NCBI RefSeq assembly: GCF_020042285.1
Contig: NZ_CP083388.1
Span: forward strand, 3,064,001-3,128,000
Length of the DNA: 64,000 nucleotides
Direction: 5' to 3'
DNA from: Ferruginibacter albus
GTDB taxonomy: Bacteria; Bacteroidota; Bacteroidia; Chitinophagales; Chitinophagaceae
This document shows positions 53,019 to 63,021 of this stretch, one piece after another. The position numbers were made by a program, and so were the translations under genes. The stretch's first letter is position 1, and every line of letters begins with the position of its first letter. Below the pieces are notes generated by a model. The model did not search any database and had not been told where the DNA came from. It worked only from the letters and a program-made list of their open reading frames with translations.

Positions 53019-56000
53019 TTACAAACTAACATTTACACCTACCACCATCGATCGTGTAGTAGGATAAGCATCCAATTCAATTCCTGAGTCAGTTGGTTCG
53101 CCGGGCAATTCGGCAGTAAAGCCGCTATATGCTTTAAGCGTATATATATTTTGTACCGATGCGAATATTCTTAAGCCTGATATCTTTATCCGTTGAAGTG
53201 TTTTTTCAGGAAGAGTAAATCCAATAGTCACATTGTTAAGACGAGCGAAAGAACCCGACTCAACAAAATAAGTAGATGCTAATAGATTTCCGGTATTAGC
53301 AGCAGGTTGTGTTTGGGATTGATTAGTTGGTGTCCATCTGTTATAAGCCAGGTCTGCTTCTACATTATCTGTTCCATAAACACGTACAGCCCTTTTACCA
53401 TTATATACTTTGTTGCCTGCGTTACCATAAATATCAAAACTAAAATCCCAGTTTTTATACGTAACACTTCCATTAATTCCATAATAAGCTACAGGTTGAT
53501 AAGAGCCTGCAAATACTCTGTCATTATCATCAATTTTTCCATCACCATTTTTATCCAAATATTTAAAATCACCGGGATTTGCAGTAGGTTGAATTTTATT
53601 ACCGTTCTTGTCTACATAATTATTTACATCAGCATCCGTATTAAATACGCCCAGCACCTGCAATACATAAAAGCTGCCTACCGGCTGACCAACATCCGTT
53701 AACGTAACCAATCCCTGATTGGCGCCTATATCTCCACCGTATGTTGGCACACCGCCATTTAACGATGTTACCGTGTTGGTATTAAAAGTTATATTACCGC
53801 CAATACTGTATGAAACATTTTTACTGACCTTATCTTTCCAATTCAAAGAAAATTCCCAGCCTTTATTTTGTATGGTTGCAGCATTGGTTAATACCAAACT
53901 ATTTTCATCATATATGGTTGCCAGTATAAATTTATTGATCAGTGCATTGAGCACATTTTTATTATAGTAGTTTATCTCGCCGGTTAACTTTGAATTAAAG
54001 AAAGCAAACTCTAATGCAGCATCATACTCTTCCGTTTCTTCCCATGTTATATTGGGATCTTTAAATTGGGTTATCCTGCTTCCGTTTGTTGCATTATCAG
54101 CAATACCTCCAAAAGGATATCCTAAATTTTGTGCTACAGTAGTAGTGAAGGCTCCTGTTTCTATTTGATCATTACCCACTCTGCCCCAACTGCCTCTCAG
54201 TTTTAAATAATCAAATATTTTTTGGTCACGCATAAAATCTTCTTTGGAAATTACCCATCCTAGACCAACAGAAGGATAGGTACGGTAGCGGTTTTGAGAA
54301 GGAAGTCGTGAACTTCCATCGGAACGAATAGAAGCCGTTAATAAATACTTATTGTCATATGCATAATTAATTCTTCCAAAATAAGATGCTCTTGACCAGG
54401 CATCACCATTTCCATCATTCTGAGAAGAGTTGGCATCACCCACTCCTATATACCATAAATTGGGATCTGCTGGCACATCTTTTCTGCTGGAAGAAATAAA
54501 ACTATATTGAAATTTTTCTGCCGTAGTACCTATCAAAAGCGTTATATCATTCTTTTGAATACGTTTCGTAAACGTTAGTAAATTATCCCACACCCAATGC
54601 AATGTGTTTGAGTTCTTGATATTTAAACTGCTTCGATTATTATATTGATTACCGCCCGCAATTAAAAAGGTAGTAGTATCGGAATTGAATTGATAATTAT
54701 AAGCCCGGTTGGCATTGCTGTACCAATCAGCACCAATAGAAGAGCGATAGGTTACCCATTGAAAAGGTTTTATTTCTACGTAAGCGGCGCCTTGCAACCT
54801 GTTGCTGATCGCTTTTATATTATTATCATTAAGATCGAGCAATGGATTGCCTACATTTTGATAAGCAGAAGTATTACCGTACTTGCCATTTTCGATATTG
54901 GCTATAATGGGTGCAGCACGATATGCGTCATTCAATACAGAACCTGCATTACCCAATGAATCAAGATTTATATTATTAAATCCATTTTGATTAACTCCGT
55001 TACTGTAAGATGCCTGTATTCCAAACTTTATAGCATTGGTGACCTTAAACTCTTCATTAGAACGCAAGGTGAAACGTTTATAATTATTGTTGATGACGAT
55101 ACCATCCTGGTCAATATAGCCTGCGCTGAAAAAATAAACTGCCTTATCATTACCTCCTGATATAGACAGGTTGTGGGTTTGCTGCCATGCATTACGTAAA
55201 ATAGTATTGTACCAATCGGTTGAATAAGGTGTAGAGATAGGAATTTGCCCGGTGGAAGCCTGGTAATAATTATCATACTCTGCTGTATTCGCCATTCGTA
55301 CCAGATTAGCGGCCTGCGATACACCTATGTTATCACTGTAGTTAATTACCATTTTCCCTGATGCTCCCTTTTTAGTAGTGATAATAACTACTCCATTTGC
55401 ACCACGGGATCCATATATAGATGTAGCCGAAGCATCTTTTAATATAGTAATGTCGGTTATATCGGCTGTATTAATATTAGTGATATCATCCGTAAGTATT
55501 CCATCTACTACATACAATGCATGTGTACCACCCAAAGCAGTACCCGTACCTCTTATTCGTATCTGTGGTGCAATACCGGGAGAGCTGCTGGCAATTATTT
55601 GCACACCTGTTGCTTTGCCTTGAAGTGCTTGTGTTGGTGTGTTTACAATTTGTTTTACCAGGTCTGATCCGTTAACGGTAGATGTTGCTCCGGTAACATC
55701 ACGTTTCCGTTGCGTACCATAACCTACTACAATTACCTGTGTCAATTCTTCTGCGCTTGTTGCAAGTGTTACATTGATGCCGGTTTGTCCAGCCACCGTT
55801 ACCATCTGTGTTTTATATCCCACAGAAGAAAAAACCAGTACATCACTGTCCGATGCGATGATTGCAAATTCTCCGGTTGCATTCGTTGTAGTACCTTTAC
55901 TTGTGCCTTGTATTTGAATGGAAACATTGGATAGTGCAAGCCCGGCCTCGCTTGTTACTTTACCTGAAACAGCGTGTTCATGAATTGTATCAATTTGAGC

Positions 56001-56084
56001 CAATCCCTTAACCGGCATTAGAACAATGACAAACAAAATTCTCTTTGCAAGCTTTATTTTGAAATCCGTAAAAAAAGATTTCAT
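53019..56084 (-). CDS. susC: SusC/RagA-family TonB-linked outer-membrane transporter
   Basis: The 1021-residue transporter has a signal peptide (ending KGLAQ), a carboxypeptidase-regulatory-like domain (about 38-115; SGKVTSEAGLALSNVSIQIQ) and a TonB-box-like QVIVVGYGTQRKRDVTGA. The plug has IRIRGTGTALGGTHALYVVDG and SATSIYGSRGANGVVIITTK. The beta-barrel ends VVGVNVSL. There is no N-terminal STN domain, so it is not expected to signal through an anti-sigma factor. It is first in a five-gene locus and imports oligosaccharides with SusD. Its leader holds a short hairpin TCTCAA/TTGAGA (56143-56160) about 60 bases ahead of the start. Confidence 0.96.
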   Translation of the reverse strand: MKSFFTDFKIKLAKRILFVIVLMPVKGLAQIDTIHEHAVSGKVTSEAGLALSNVSIQIQGTSKGTTTNATGEFAIIASDSDVLVFSSVGYKTQMVTVAGQTGINVTLATSAEELTQVIVVGYGTQRKRDVTGATSTVNGSDLVKQIVNTPTQALQGKATGVQIIASSSPGIAPQIRIRGTGTALGGTHALYVVDGILTDDITNINTADITDITILKDASATSIYGSRGANGVVIITTKKGASGKMVINYSDNIGVSQAANLVRMANTAEYDNYYQASTGQIPISTPYSTDWYNTILRNAWQQTHNLSISGGNDKAVYFFSAGYIDQDGIVINNNYKRFTLRSNEEFKVTNAIKFGIQASYSNGVNQNGFNNINLDSLGNAGSVLNDAYRAAPIIANIENGKYGNTSAYQNVGNPLLDLNDNNIKAISNRLQGAAYVEIKPFQWVTYRSSIGADWYSNANRAYNYQFNSDTTTFLIAGGNQYNNRSSLNIKNSNTLHWVWDNLLTFTKRIQKNDITLLIGTTAEKFQYSFISSSRKDVPADPNLWYIGVGDANSSQNDGNGDAWSRASYFGRINYAYDNKYLLTASIRSDGSSRLPSQNRYRTYPSVGLGWVISKEDFMRDQKIFDYLKLRGSWGRVGNDQIETGAFTTTVAQNLGYPFGGIADNATNGSRITQFKDPNITWEETEEYDAALEFAFFNSKLTGEINYYNKNVLNALINKFILATIYDENSLVLTNAATIQNKGWEFSLNWKDKVSKNVSYSIGGNITFNTNTVTSLNGGVPTYGGDIGANQGLVTLTDVGQPVGSFYVLQVLGVFNTDADVNNYVDKNGNKIQPTANPGDFKYLDKNGDGKIDDNDRVFAGSYQPVAYYGINGSVTYKNWDFSFDIYGNAGNKVYNGKRAVRVYGTDNVEADLAYNRWTPTNQSQTQPAANTGNLLASTYFVESGSFARLNNVTIGFTLPEKTLQRIKISGLRIFASVQNIYTLKAYSGFTAELPGEPTDSGIELDAYPTTRSMVVGVNVSL

Positions 56085-56306
56085 AATCGTTAATTATACA
56101 AAAGCAACTTCAATTTTCTTGCCAGTATAGTTAAGGACTGAATCTCAACATTTTTTGAGAGAAAGAATATGGCATGAGAAAAAAATTCCACAGTTGAGAA
56201 TGAATTAGAGGAAAGGGAAGAGCCATTGAGTTAGCAAGTAATAAAAAATAGTTCTGAGCGTGTTGATTAAATTGCACAGTTATTTATCACATTATATAGA
56301 ACCAAC

Positions 56307-57665
56307 CTACTTCCCGATACAAAATTTACTAAACACATAATCCAGCACAGTCTCATTGGTTATAGTACCGGTTATTTCAGAAATGTAGTGAAGACAACGA
56401 TGTATGTCGGGAGTTAACAAGTCGCCGGAAATATTTTTATCCAAACCGGTTTTTATTGCCGCCAAGGATTCGCTTATTTTTTGCAAAGCTGCATGATGAC
56501 GACTATTGGTAACAACAGCATTTTCAGCAATATCATTATGCACAGTAGCTGCAAATAGCTTCTCTTTTAATTCTTTTATGCCTTGTTGCTGCTTGGCTGA
56601 TATTAATAATGCATTTTCAAAATTAGTAGAACCAGTATCTGCCTTATTACCAATCAACAGGTAATTTATTTGTTGACGCTGAAGATCTTTTTCAATTTTT
56701 AATAAGTCTTCGGCAGTATAAGAATTTACATCAAATAAATACAAAACAATATCTGCAGAACGCATTTTTGCCAGGCTTTTCTCTACTCCTATACTTTCAA
56801 TTATGTCAGATGTATGTTCACGAATTCCCGCTGTATCAATCAATCGAAACAAAACATCATTAATATTAATCACTTCTTCAATAGTATCTCTTGTAGTGCC
56901 GGCGATATCGCTTACAATTGCCCTGTCTTCATTCAATAAGGTATTTAATAAGGTTGATTTACCTGCATTGGGTTTACCGATAATGGCAACACTAATTCCA
57001 TTGCGGATAACATTCCCTAATTGAAATGATTCCAATAATTCATTGGTGATTACCTGTGCTTTTTCAATTAGCTCGTAGAATTTTTTTCTGTCGGCAAACT
57101 CAACATCTTCCTGGCTAAAATCCAATTCTAACTCTATCAGGGCTGAGAAAGTGATCAATTCCTCCCGCAGTTGTTTTAATACATCTGAAAAACCTCCCCG
57201 AATATTATGCAATGCTGCCTTCTGTGAAGCGGATGTGTTACTGGCGATCAGATCTGCTACTGCTTCTGCCTGGGTGAGATCTAACTTACCATTCAAAAAA
57301 GCACGTTGCGTGAACTCTCCTGCCTTTGCCAATCTTGCGCCTTTATTAATGCAAGCTTGCAATACCTGTTGTTGTACATAAGGAGAACCATGACAACTTA
57401 TTTCTACCACATCTTCGCCTGTATAACTTTTAGGATTTTTAAACAATGAAACGACTACTTCATCCAGCACTTTATCATCCTCCTTAATAAAACCAACATG
57501 CAATGTATGTGAAGCCTGTTTCAACAGCTCTTTCGAAGGAAATAAAGAATTGATAATACTGAACGATTCTTTACCGCTTAGACGTATAACGCCAATAGCT
57601 CCAATACCGGGCGGCGTTGCCAGTGCAACAATGGTATCATCCCAACCGGAAAGATTATTTAACAT
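56307..57665 (-). CDS. mnmE: tRNA modification GTPase MnmE
   Basis: MnmE, with MnmG, modifies U34 of certain tRNAs. The 452-residue protein has an N-terminal tetrahydrofolate-binding domain (DDTIVALATPPGIGAIGVIRLSG), a helical domain and a G domain. The G domain has GKPNAGKST (231-238), SDIAGTTRDT, DTAG (277-280) and LIGNKAD. The C-terminal FCIGK (448-452) carries the essential Cys. The gene is 63 bases after the third exbD gene on the same strand but is functionally separate. Confidence 0.97.
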   Translation of the reverse strand: MLNNLSGWDDTIVALATPPGIGAIGVIRLSGKESFSIINSLFPSKELLKQASHTLHVGFIKEDDKVLDEVVVSLFKNPKSYTGEDVVEISCHGSPYVQQQVLQACINKGARLAKAGEFTQRAFLNGKLDLTQAEAVADLIASNTSASQKAALHNIRGGFSDVLKQLREELITFSALIELELDFSQEDVEFADRKKFYELIEKAQVITNELLESFQLGNVIRNGISVAIIGKPNAGKSTLLNTLLNEDRAIVSDIAGTTRDTIEEVININDVLFRLIDTAGIREHTSDIIESIGVEKSLAKMRSADIVLYLFDVNSYTAEDLLKIEKDLQRQQINYLLIGNKADTGSTNFENALLISAKQQQGIKELKEKLFAATVHNDIAENAVVTNSRHHAALQKISESLAAIKTGLDKNISGDLLTPDIHRCLHYISEITGTITNETVLDYVFSKFCIGK

Positions 57666-57728
57666 CTATCAAAGATAAATTGTCTGGCGGGATTGAAACG
57701 ATTTTTATGACCTGCTCGCTGTTCGCCA

Positions 57729-58253
57729 TCAGTTCATATTTGCCAGCGCTTTTTCATCCATTTTATCAGGCGTATCTATATAGTAATGTTTGATATCGTT
57801 AATAGACACTTCATCCAGCATATCCATCAAATTTTTATAAGAAGATTCTTTACCGGGTTTTATTATCAATATCATATCTTGTTTTGTTCCTTTTGCCATG
57901 AATACTTTTTGTTGCTTTTGCTGCAATAGCTTGCGTAAACCATTTGATGAAAAAGTAGTTTTTAAAGGAAGGTTGCTCTCACCCGATATGCCTTCATAAT
58001 AATAAAGTTTATTATCGCCTTGCAGTAATAACGTTATAGTGCATGATTCACATACGGGAGTAGTTGCTGGACTATCTTTCGGCATCAACAACTGCGATAC
58101 TGCAGGTTTTGACAATGAGGTAGTAAGAATAAAAAATGTGATCAATAAAAAACCCAGATCAACCATAGGGGTCAGATCAACACCCAACCTTTTTTTAATG
58201 CAGCGTTTAACACCGGCCGTTTTTTTACGGATGCCTGCTTCTATCTCTGCCAT
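57729..58253 (-). CDS. exbD: ExbD/TolR-family protein (third paralogue)
   Basis: The 174-residue protein has one membrane helix (about 31-51) with the ion-coupling Asp D32 in VDLTPMVDLGFLLITFF. The periplasmic domain follows (SQLLMPKDSPATTP ... DMILIIKPGKESSYKNLMDMLDEVSINDIKHYYI). It is close to the ExbD at 59256, suggesting duplication. A terminator (58337-58369) lies between it and tonB, so it may be expressed at a lower level or separately. It energises TonB with ExbB. Confidence 0.9.
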   Translation of the reverse strand: MAEIEAGIRKKTAGVKRCIKKRLGVDLTPMVDLGFLLITFFILTTSLSKPAVSQLLMPKDSPATTPVCESCTITLLLQGDNKLYYYEGISGESNLPLKTTFSSNGLRKLLQQKQQKVFMAKGTKQDMILIIKPGKESSYKNLMDMLDEVSINDIKHYYIDTPDKMDEKALANMN

Positions 58254-58336
58254 AGTAATTAGTTTACTATTTAGATCACTATATCGATCGATTCCATACT
58301 GCTATTTAAATAAACTTTATTGCTGATATTTTTTAC

Positions 58337-58369
58337 AATAAAAAAACCTCTTCATTACTGAAGAGGTTT
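58337..58369 (-). terminator. Intrinsic terminator after tonB
   Basis: AAACCTCTTCA (58344-58354) and TGAAGAGGTTT (58359-58369) are perfect arms. On the minus strand the hairpin is followed by TTTTATTG. It separates tonB from the third exbD gene. Confidence 0.85.
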
Positions 58370-58385
58370 AAAAAACTATTTAAAT

Positions 58386-59210
58386 TTAATTTTCCTGCAC
58401 AACAAACGTTATTGGTTGACGACGGTATGCATTTACGTTACGTCCATTCTGCAATGCCGGGGTCCATTTAGGTCCTCTTTTAATTGCACGGATAGCTTCG
58501 TCTTCCATACCATAGCCAAAGTGTGTTTCAGCTTCTACATCACTAATGCTTCCATCTTTACTCACAATAAATTTCACAATAACAGTATACGTTCCTTCCG
58601 GAGCACCATTATCAATAGGAGCACTTGCATTTAAGTTCTTCTCCAAATAACGTCTCCAGGCTCCATCTCCACCCGGAAATGCTGCCTCTTTTTCAACTTT
58701 TGTAAAAACGGTATTGTCATCTGGTGGAGCTTCTACTACACCCGTTCCTTTTTCTTCAACAGGAGGCGCTACAACACCATTGTCTTTCACACCTTCCTGG
58801 GTGTTAACATCTATTTTAGTGTCTTCCACTTTTGCAATTTCCGGTGGCTTTTCATCCTTCGGAACTTCTTCATCCTTCACCACTTTTGGTGGAGTAAACT
58901 TGATCGTTTCCACTTTAGGAGGTGGGGGTAATTTTGGCGGTGGTGGTGGTGGCGGTAGTGGTTTATCCGGTTTCTTTACATTTGAAAGAGACACATCTTT
59001 TACCTCTATTGCTACTTCTTCTTTTGGTCTAAGTGCATTTGATAAAAAATACACCAGGAAAATCAAAACACCAATGCTCAAAGTAATAAGCGCTGCATTT
59101 CTTAAACGCTTGTTATACGTTTTGCGCAGATCATAAGCTCCATAATCTTTGTTTTTTCCTTCAAAGAGTATGTCTAACAGATCTGCCGATAATATTTTGT
59201 TTGCTTCCAT
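58386..59210 (-). CDS. tonB: TonB energy transducer
   Basis: The 274-residue protein has a cytoplasmic N-terminus, one membrane helix (about 39-57), and a proline-rich spacer (about 80-105; KPLPPPPPPPKLPPPP) followed by an acidic/lysine linker. The C-terminal TonB domain (about 185-274) has AFPGGDGAWRRYLEKNL, YTVIVKFIVSKDGSISDVEAE and EAIRAIKRGPKWTPALQNGR. It transmits the proton-motive force from ExbB-ExbD to TonB-dependent receptors such as those at 1134, 25189 and 53019. The antisense Gly-rich frame over the proline-rich spacer is a shadow. Confidence 0.95.
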   Translation of the reverse strand: MEANKILSADLLDILFEGKNKDYGAYDLRKTYNKRLRNAALITLSIGVLIFLVYFLSNALRPKEEVAIEVKDVSLSNVKKPDKPLPPPPPPPKLPPPPKVETIKFTPPKVVKDEEVPKDEKPPEIAKVEDTKIDVNTQEGVKDNGVVAPPVEEKGTGVVEAPPDDNTVFTKVEKEAAFPGGDGAWRRYLEKNLNASAPIDNGAPEGTYTVIVKFIVSKDGSISDVEAETHFGYGMEDEAIRAIKRGPKWTPALQNGRNVNAYRRQPITFVVQEN

Positions 59211-59255
59211 TTATGTTTTTTTAATCAGCTGAAACAATTTACTGTTTCATACAAT

Positions 59256-59789
59256 TTATTTAATTCCGTTTGCCTGTTCTGTTCTTGTTACTACAAGCTC
59301 TTCAACATCATTCGGATTATCTATTGCATATCGCTTAATATCATTAATGGTCATTTCATCCAATATGTCCACTACATTTTTATAATCCGATTCTTTACCG
59401 GGCTTAATGGTAATGAAAAGGTCATCTACAGGCGTATTGGCTTTTTTAGTCAATACTACTTGTCTTATTTTTTTAAATGTAGAAGATTGCAATTTGGTTG
59501 GATCCATTCCTTCATAATAATAAACCTGGTCGTTCTTACCTAATAAAATGGTCAATGCACCACTTTCTTTAATTTTAGTAAGATCCTTATCCTGTATATC
59601 ATCTTTCGGCATTAGCAGCTTCATAGTAGTAGGCTGACTTAATGTTGTAGTAAAGATGAAAAAGGTTATAAGCAGAAAACCAAGATCTACCATTGGAGTA
59701 AGATCCACACGAGTAGAAAGTTTTTTAGATTTTTTGACGCCGGGGCCTTTCTTATGACCACCACCGGACGACGTATCCATTTCTGCCAT
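59256..59789 (-). CDS. exbD: ExbD/TolR-family protein (second paralogue)
   Basis: The 177-residue protein has a Gly/Lys-rich N-terminus, a membrane helix (about 34-54) with D35 in VDLTPMVDLGFLLITFFIF, and a periplasmic domain with MKLLMPKDDIQDKDLTK and DLFITIKPGKESDYKNVVDILDEMTINDIK. The C-terminal extension (NDVEELVVTRTEQANG) is longer than in E. coli ExbD. It lies between the first exbD and tonB with small gaps, as in the usual Bacteroidota cluster. Confidence 0.93.
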   Translation of the reverse strand: MAEMDTSSGGGHKKGPGVKKSKKLSTRVDLTPMVDLGFLLITFFIFTTTLSQPTTMKLLMPKDDIQDKDLTKIKESGALTILLGKNDQVYYYEGMDPTKLQSSTFKKIRQVVLTKKANTPVDDLFITIKPGKESDYKNVVDILDEMTINDIKRYAIDNPNDVEELVVTRTEQANGIK

Positions 59790-59813
59790 GGTATTCTAAT
59801 TTTTTAAGTTAAA

Positions 59814-60476
59814 CTAATCGTCTTGTTTAATTCCCTGAACACTTTTCTTATATAACTCAGTTCCTGGTGGCACCGCTTCGGGCGATGTCAGTAACTGGTA
59901 TTTAAATACTTCATTCTTTTTAAACGCAGTCAGCACATCGCTTATAAAAGGATACTTAGCCAAATTATCGCCTTTAATAATAAAATGTATGTTATTTACA
60001 TTCCCATTATAAGCCGCTAACCCTGCAGCTATCCAATCTTTCAGCTCCCCTCCCAACGTATCTAACGGTACGCCGGGTAAAGTTGTTTTTTTAACTTGTT
60101 CAGGAGTCATTTGTAAAAATTGTGATAAGCTTCCTACGGGTGCAGGTACCATGCTTGCGTTAACAAACTTGGTTCTTAAGCTGGCAGGTAGCTGGTCTCC
60201 TTTTAGTTTTTCCATTTCATCAAAAACCTTTCCTCTTATACCCGGGTCGCTCAATTCTACAAATGCTTTTCCTTCATGATTGATAGACACCACAAATGCA
60301 TCTGTATTTAGTGAGGCTGCTTTTGAAGCTACAGAGCTGGGTATTTCAATAGGCACTGCTTCTGATGGTTTAAACTGAGCCGTTAATATAAAGAATGACA
60401 ATAAAAGAAAAGCAACATCGCACATCGCCGTCATGTCGATGGACGTTCCTTTACGTTTTACTTTTGCTCTTCCCAT
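59814..60476 (-). CDS. exbD: ExbD/TolR-family protein (first paralogue)
   Basis: The 220-residue protein has a membrane helix (about 18-38) with D20 in IDMTAMCDVAFLLLSFFIL and an unusually long periplasmic domain (about 39-220). That domain includes VPIEIPSSVASKAA, AFVVSINHEGKAFVELSD and NIHFIIKGDNLAKYPFISDVLTAFKKNEVFKYQLLTSP. It is longer and more divergent than the other two paralogues. It follows exbB by 63 bases. Confidence 0.92.
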   Translation of the reverse strand: MGRAKVKRKGTSIDMTAMCDVAFLLLSFFILTAQFKPSEAVPIEIPSSVASKAASLNTDAFVVSINHEGKAFVELSDPGIRGKVFDEMEKLKGDQLPASLRTKFVNASMVPAPVGSLSQFLQMTPEQVKKTTLPGVPLDTLGGELKDWIAAGLAAYNGNVNNIHFIIKGDNLAKYPFISDVLTAFKKNEVFKYQLLTSPEAVPPGTELYKKSVQGIKQDD

Positions 60477-60539
60477 TTGAATTATTTTATGCTTTACAAT
60501 TAAGATTCAAAACCGTTTCCTTTCCATAACCCCGAAGGA

Positions 60540-61382
60540 TTATTTATACAACGATGCAAAACTTTGAGTTAATGTAAAACCTGATTCATCGATCGCATAA
60601 GTAATAGAATCGATCTTGGTAGTGAAAATATTATACATTACAATAGCCAGTGCAGAAGTACCGATACCTAATGCTGTATTATATAACGCTTCAGAAATAC
60701 CTTGAGATAATCCTTTTGCAGCTTCGCTACCAGCAGATTCACCTAAGTTACCGAAGGCACGAATCATACCCATTACCGTTCCTAACAGTCCGAATAAGGT
60801 TGCAATAGAAGCGATAGTAGATAAGAACACCAGGTTCTTTTCCAACATTGGCAATTCCAATGCCGTTGCTTCTTCTACTTCTTTTTGAATAGCCAATACT
60901 TTTTGTTCAGCATCCAAACTGTCCGTACCGATCATTTCTTTATACTTGCGTAAACCCGCTTTCATTACATTACCAACAGAACCTTTTTGTTTGTCAGCTT
61001 CTGAAATAGCAGCATCTACATTTTTATTTGCCAAATGATATTGTACTTTACGAATGAAATCTGCATTAGAACTTGTACCGGCAGCTTTAAGTATGGTTAA
61101 CAATCTTTCAATTGAAAAAGTAATTACAATCAAGAAAGCTGCGATCAAAAGAGGAACAAGGATCCCTCCTTCGTACATTTTTACAAAGTTTCCGATAGGA
61201 CCTTTATGGTCAGGCCAAAAACCGCCATTAGGATCAGGATTAGTAAAGTTTTTATCAGCTCCTAATAAAAAGCGCCAGATAAGATATCCTGCAATGATTG
61301 CCACTACTGGCACTACCCATGAAACATAGTTGCCGGATTTTTTTACCTGTACCGAAGTTGATGTTGGTTTAGTCTCTGCCAT
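60540..61382 (-). CDS. exbB: ExbB/TolQ/MotA-family proton channel protein
   Basis: The 280-residue protein has three or four membrane segments: about 18-38, 78-100, 182-203 and 226-250. The conserved block LERLLTILKAAG follows TM2. The MotA/ExbB signature is in TALELPMLEKNLVFLSTIASIATLFGLLGTVMGMIRAF and GISEALYNTALGIGTSALAIVMYN, read in short segments. It is the first gene of the cluster and forms the stator with the ExbD proteins. Confidence 0.95.
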   Translation of the reverse strand: MAETKPTSTSVQVKKSGNYVSWVVPVVAIIAGYLIWRFLLGADKNFTNPDPNGGFWPDHKGPIGNFVKMYEGGILVPLLIAAFLIVITFSIERLLTILKAAGTSSNADFIRKVQYHLANKNVDAAISEADKQKGSVGNVMKAGLRKYKEMIGTDSLDAEQKVLAIQKEVEEATALELPMLEKNLVFLSTIASIATLFGLLGTVMGMIRAFGNLGESAGSEAAKGLSQGISEALYNTALGIGTSALAIVMYNIFTTKIDSITYAIDESGFTLTQSFASLYK

Positions 61383-61623
61383 AAAAATTCAAGTTTTAAT
61401 GAAAAATTGTAGTTTTTTAAAAATCGTTAATTATTTGCCCACACAATGCTAAGTAAAAATGCGTTGCTGTGAGCATTCTTTGTTCAGAAATTTTTTTTAG
61501 AGGAGGCACAAGGTAATGAAAAATTGAATGAAACAATTACCAACACTGATATTTTTGAGAATAATCGGGAAAAATTTACTGATAGCCTTTGACTATTATT
61601 TAACAAAAAAATCATATCTCTGT

Positions 61624-62901
61624 TTACTCATATCGCAACGCCTCAATGGGATTAAGCGAAGCTGCTTTATAAGCAGGATACAAGCCTGCCAAAATCCCGA
61701 CCAATGTACAAACCGCTATGCCGCCAATAATCCAAAGCCAGGGAATGATAAAGCTTGTTTTTACGAGTATTGCAACCAGGTTTCCGCAGATAACCCCCGC
61801 AATGATCCCAAACAAAGCGCCCATCAAACTGATCAAAATAGACTCCCACAAAAACTGAGCTTTAACGTCAGCCGATTTTCCGCCGATCGCTTTTATCAAG
61901 CCGATCTCTTTGGTACGTTCATTTACTGCAACCAACATAATATTCATTAAACCGATAGCAGCGCCTATCAACGTAATAAAAGCAATTATTAAAGTGGCAA
62001 ATCGCAAAATACCAAAACTATTAATTAAAGTAGATGCGATGCTGTCACTTTTATCGATATAAAAATTATCATCTTCTGTAAGGTCTAATTTACGTATAGG
62101 GCGAAACGCTCCGATAGCTTCCCCTACTGCCACATCCATCATTTTAAAATCATTTACCATGATGGCTATGCTGTATGATTGATTTCCGGTTCCATAAATA
62201 CGCCGGATATTGTTGTAGGTAGTGATCACAATTTTATCCGCATTAAAAAAGGCACTGGAGCCACGGCTTTGCATCACACCTATTACCCGATAATGAATAT
62301 TGGCTACGTTAATAATTTTATCAATCGCTTTTTGAGGGTCATCATATAATTTTTCTGACACTGCCTCGCCTATGATACATACATTCTCTCCATTCTCCAC
62401 TTCCGCTTGATTAAAATTTCTGCCTGTTGCAATAGTGTAACCGCCTAATGCCAAATAGTTTTCATCTCCTCCCATTACTCTTACATCCGGATTGGTTTTT
62501 TTAAGATCGCTATTGACCACTATGTTATTGGGACCGGATAATGCAATGCTGACCTTGGCAGGAAATGAATAATTCTGCTTAAATAATTTTGCCTGGTCAT
62601 AAGTAATTACTCTTCCCTCGCTGGATGCTTTTGCCTTTAAGGAGTTCTTATTTACCAATTTGGTTTCTCCATGTTTACCGCCGCCGAATTGTATCATGCG
62701 TTCTTTATATCGGATGCTGAAGGCATTAGCACCCATGGTAGAAAAGCTTTCCGTTAAGCTGTTATTGACTGCATCTACAGCAGTGATAATGGCGATCAGC
62801 GCCATTATACCCAATGCCATAATAATAACAGTAATGGCTGTGCGAAGGCGGTTGCCCTTAATGGTTCTAAACGATAAAGAGATGGAATCGACCGTTTTCA
62901 T
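61624..62901 (-). CDS. MacB-like ABC transporter permease
   Basis: The 425-residue protein has an N-terminal membrane helix (about 21-43), a large periplasmic MacB core domain (about 45-270; VRVMGGDENYLALGGYTIATGR, NVCIIGEAVSEKLYDDPQKAI) and three C-terminal helices of the FtsX fold (about 300-325, 345-375, 385-405). NERTKEIGLIKAIGGKSADVKAQFLWESILISL is the family signature, read in short segments, and AYKAASLNPIEALRYE is the classic C-terminus. The partner ATPase is not in the window. It probably exports a lipid, peptide or lipoprotein-type substrate. Confidence 0.92.
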   Translation of the reverse strand: MKTVDSISLSFRTIKGNRLRTAITVIIMALGIMALIAIITAVDAVNNSLTESFSTMGANAFSIRYKERMIQFGGGKHGETKLVNKNSLKAKASSEGRVITYDQAKLFKQNYSFPAKVSIALSGPNNIVVNSDLKKTNPDVRVMGGDENYLALGGYTIATGRNFNQAEVENGENVCIIGEAVSEKLYDDPQKAIDKIINVANIHYRVIGVMQSRGSSAFFNADKIVITTYNNIRRIYGTGNQSYSIAIMVNDFKMMDVAVGEAIGAFRPIRKLDLTEDDNFYIDKSDSIASTLINSFGILRFATLIIAFITLIGAAIGLMNIMLVAVNERTKEIGLIKAIGGKSADVKAQFLWESILISLMGALFGIIAGVICGNLVAILVKTSFIIPWLWIIGGIAVCTLVGILAGLYPAYKAASLNPIEALRYE

Positions 62902-63021
62902 TCTTTACTAAAGTTAGGAATGATACTGCAAATGAAAATAAAGTAGTTAAATAAAGAATAAACAGAACAAGTGAGTGACACTACTATGCTTAATAGAAAT
63001 AGTATTGCTAAGTACAAATAA

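Noticed and set aside
58714-59136. Gly/Ser/Thr-rich frame of 140 codons on the plus strand
   Set aside because: It is the antisense image of the TonB proline-rich spacer (Pro codons read as Gly).
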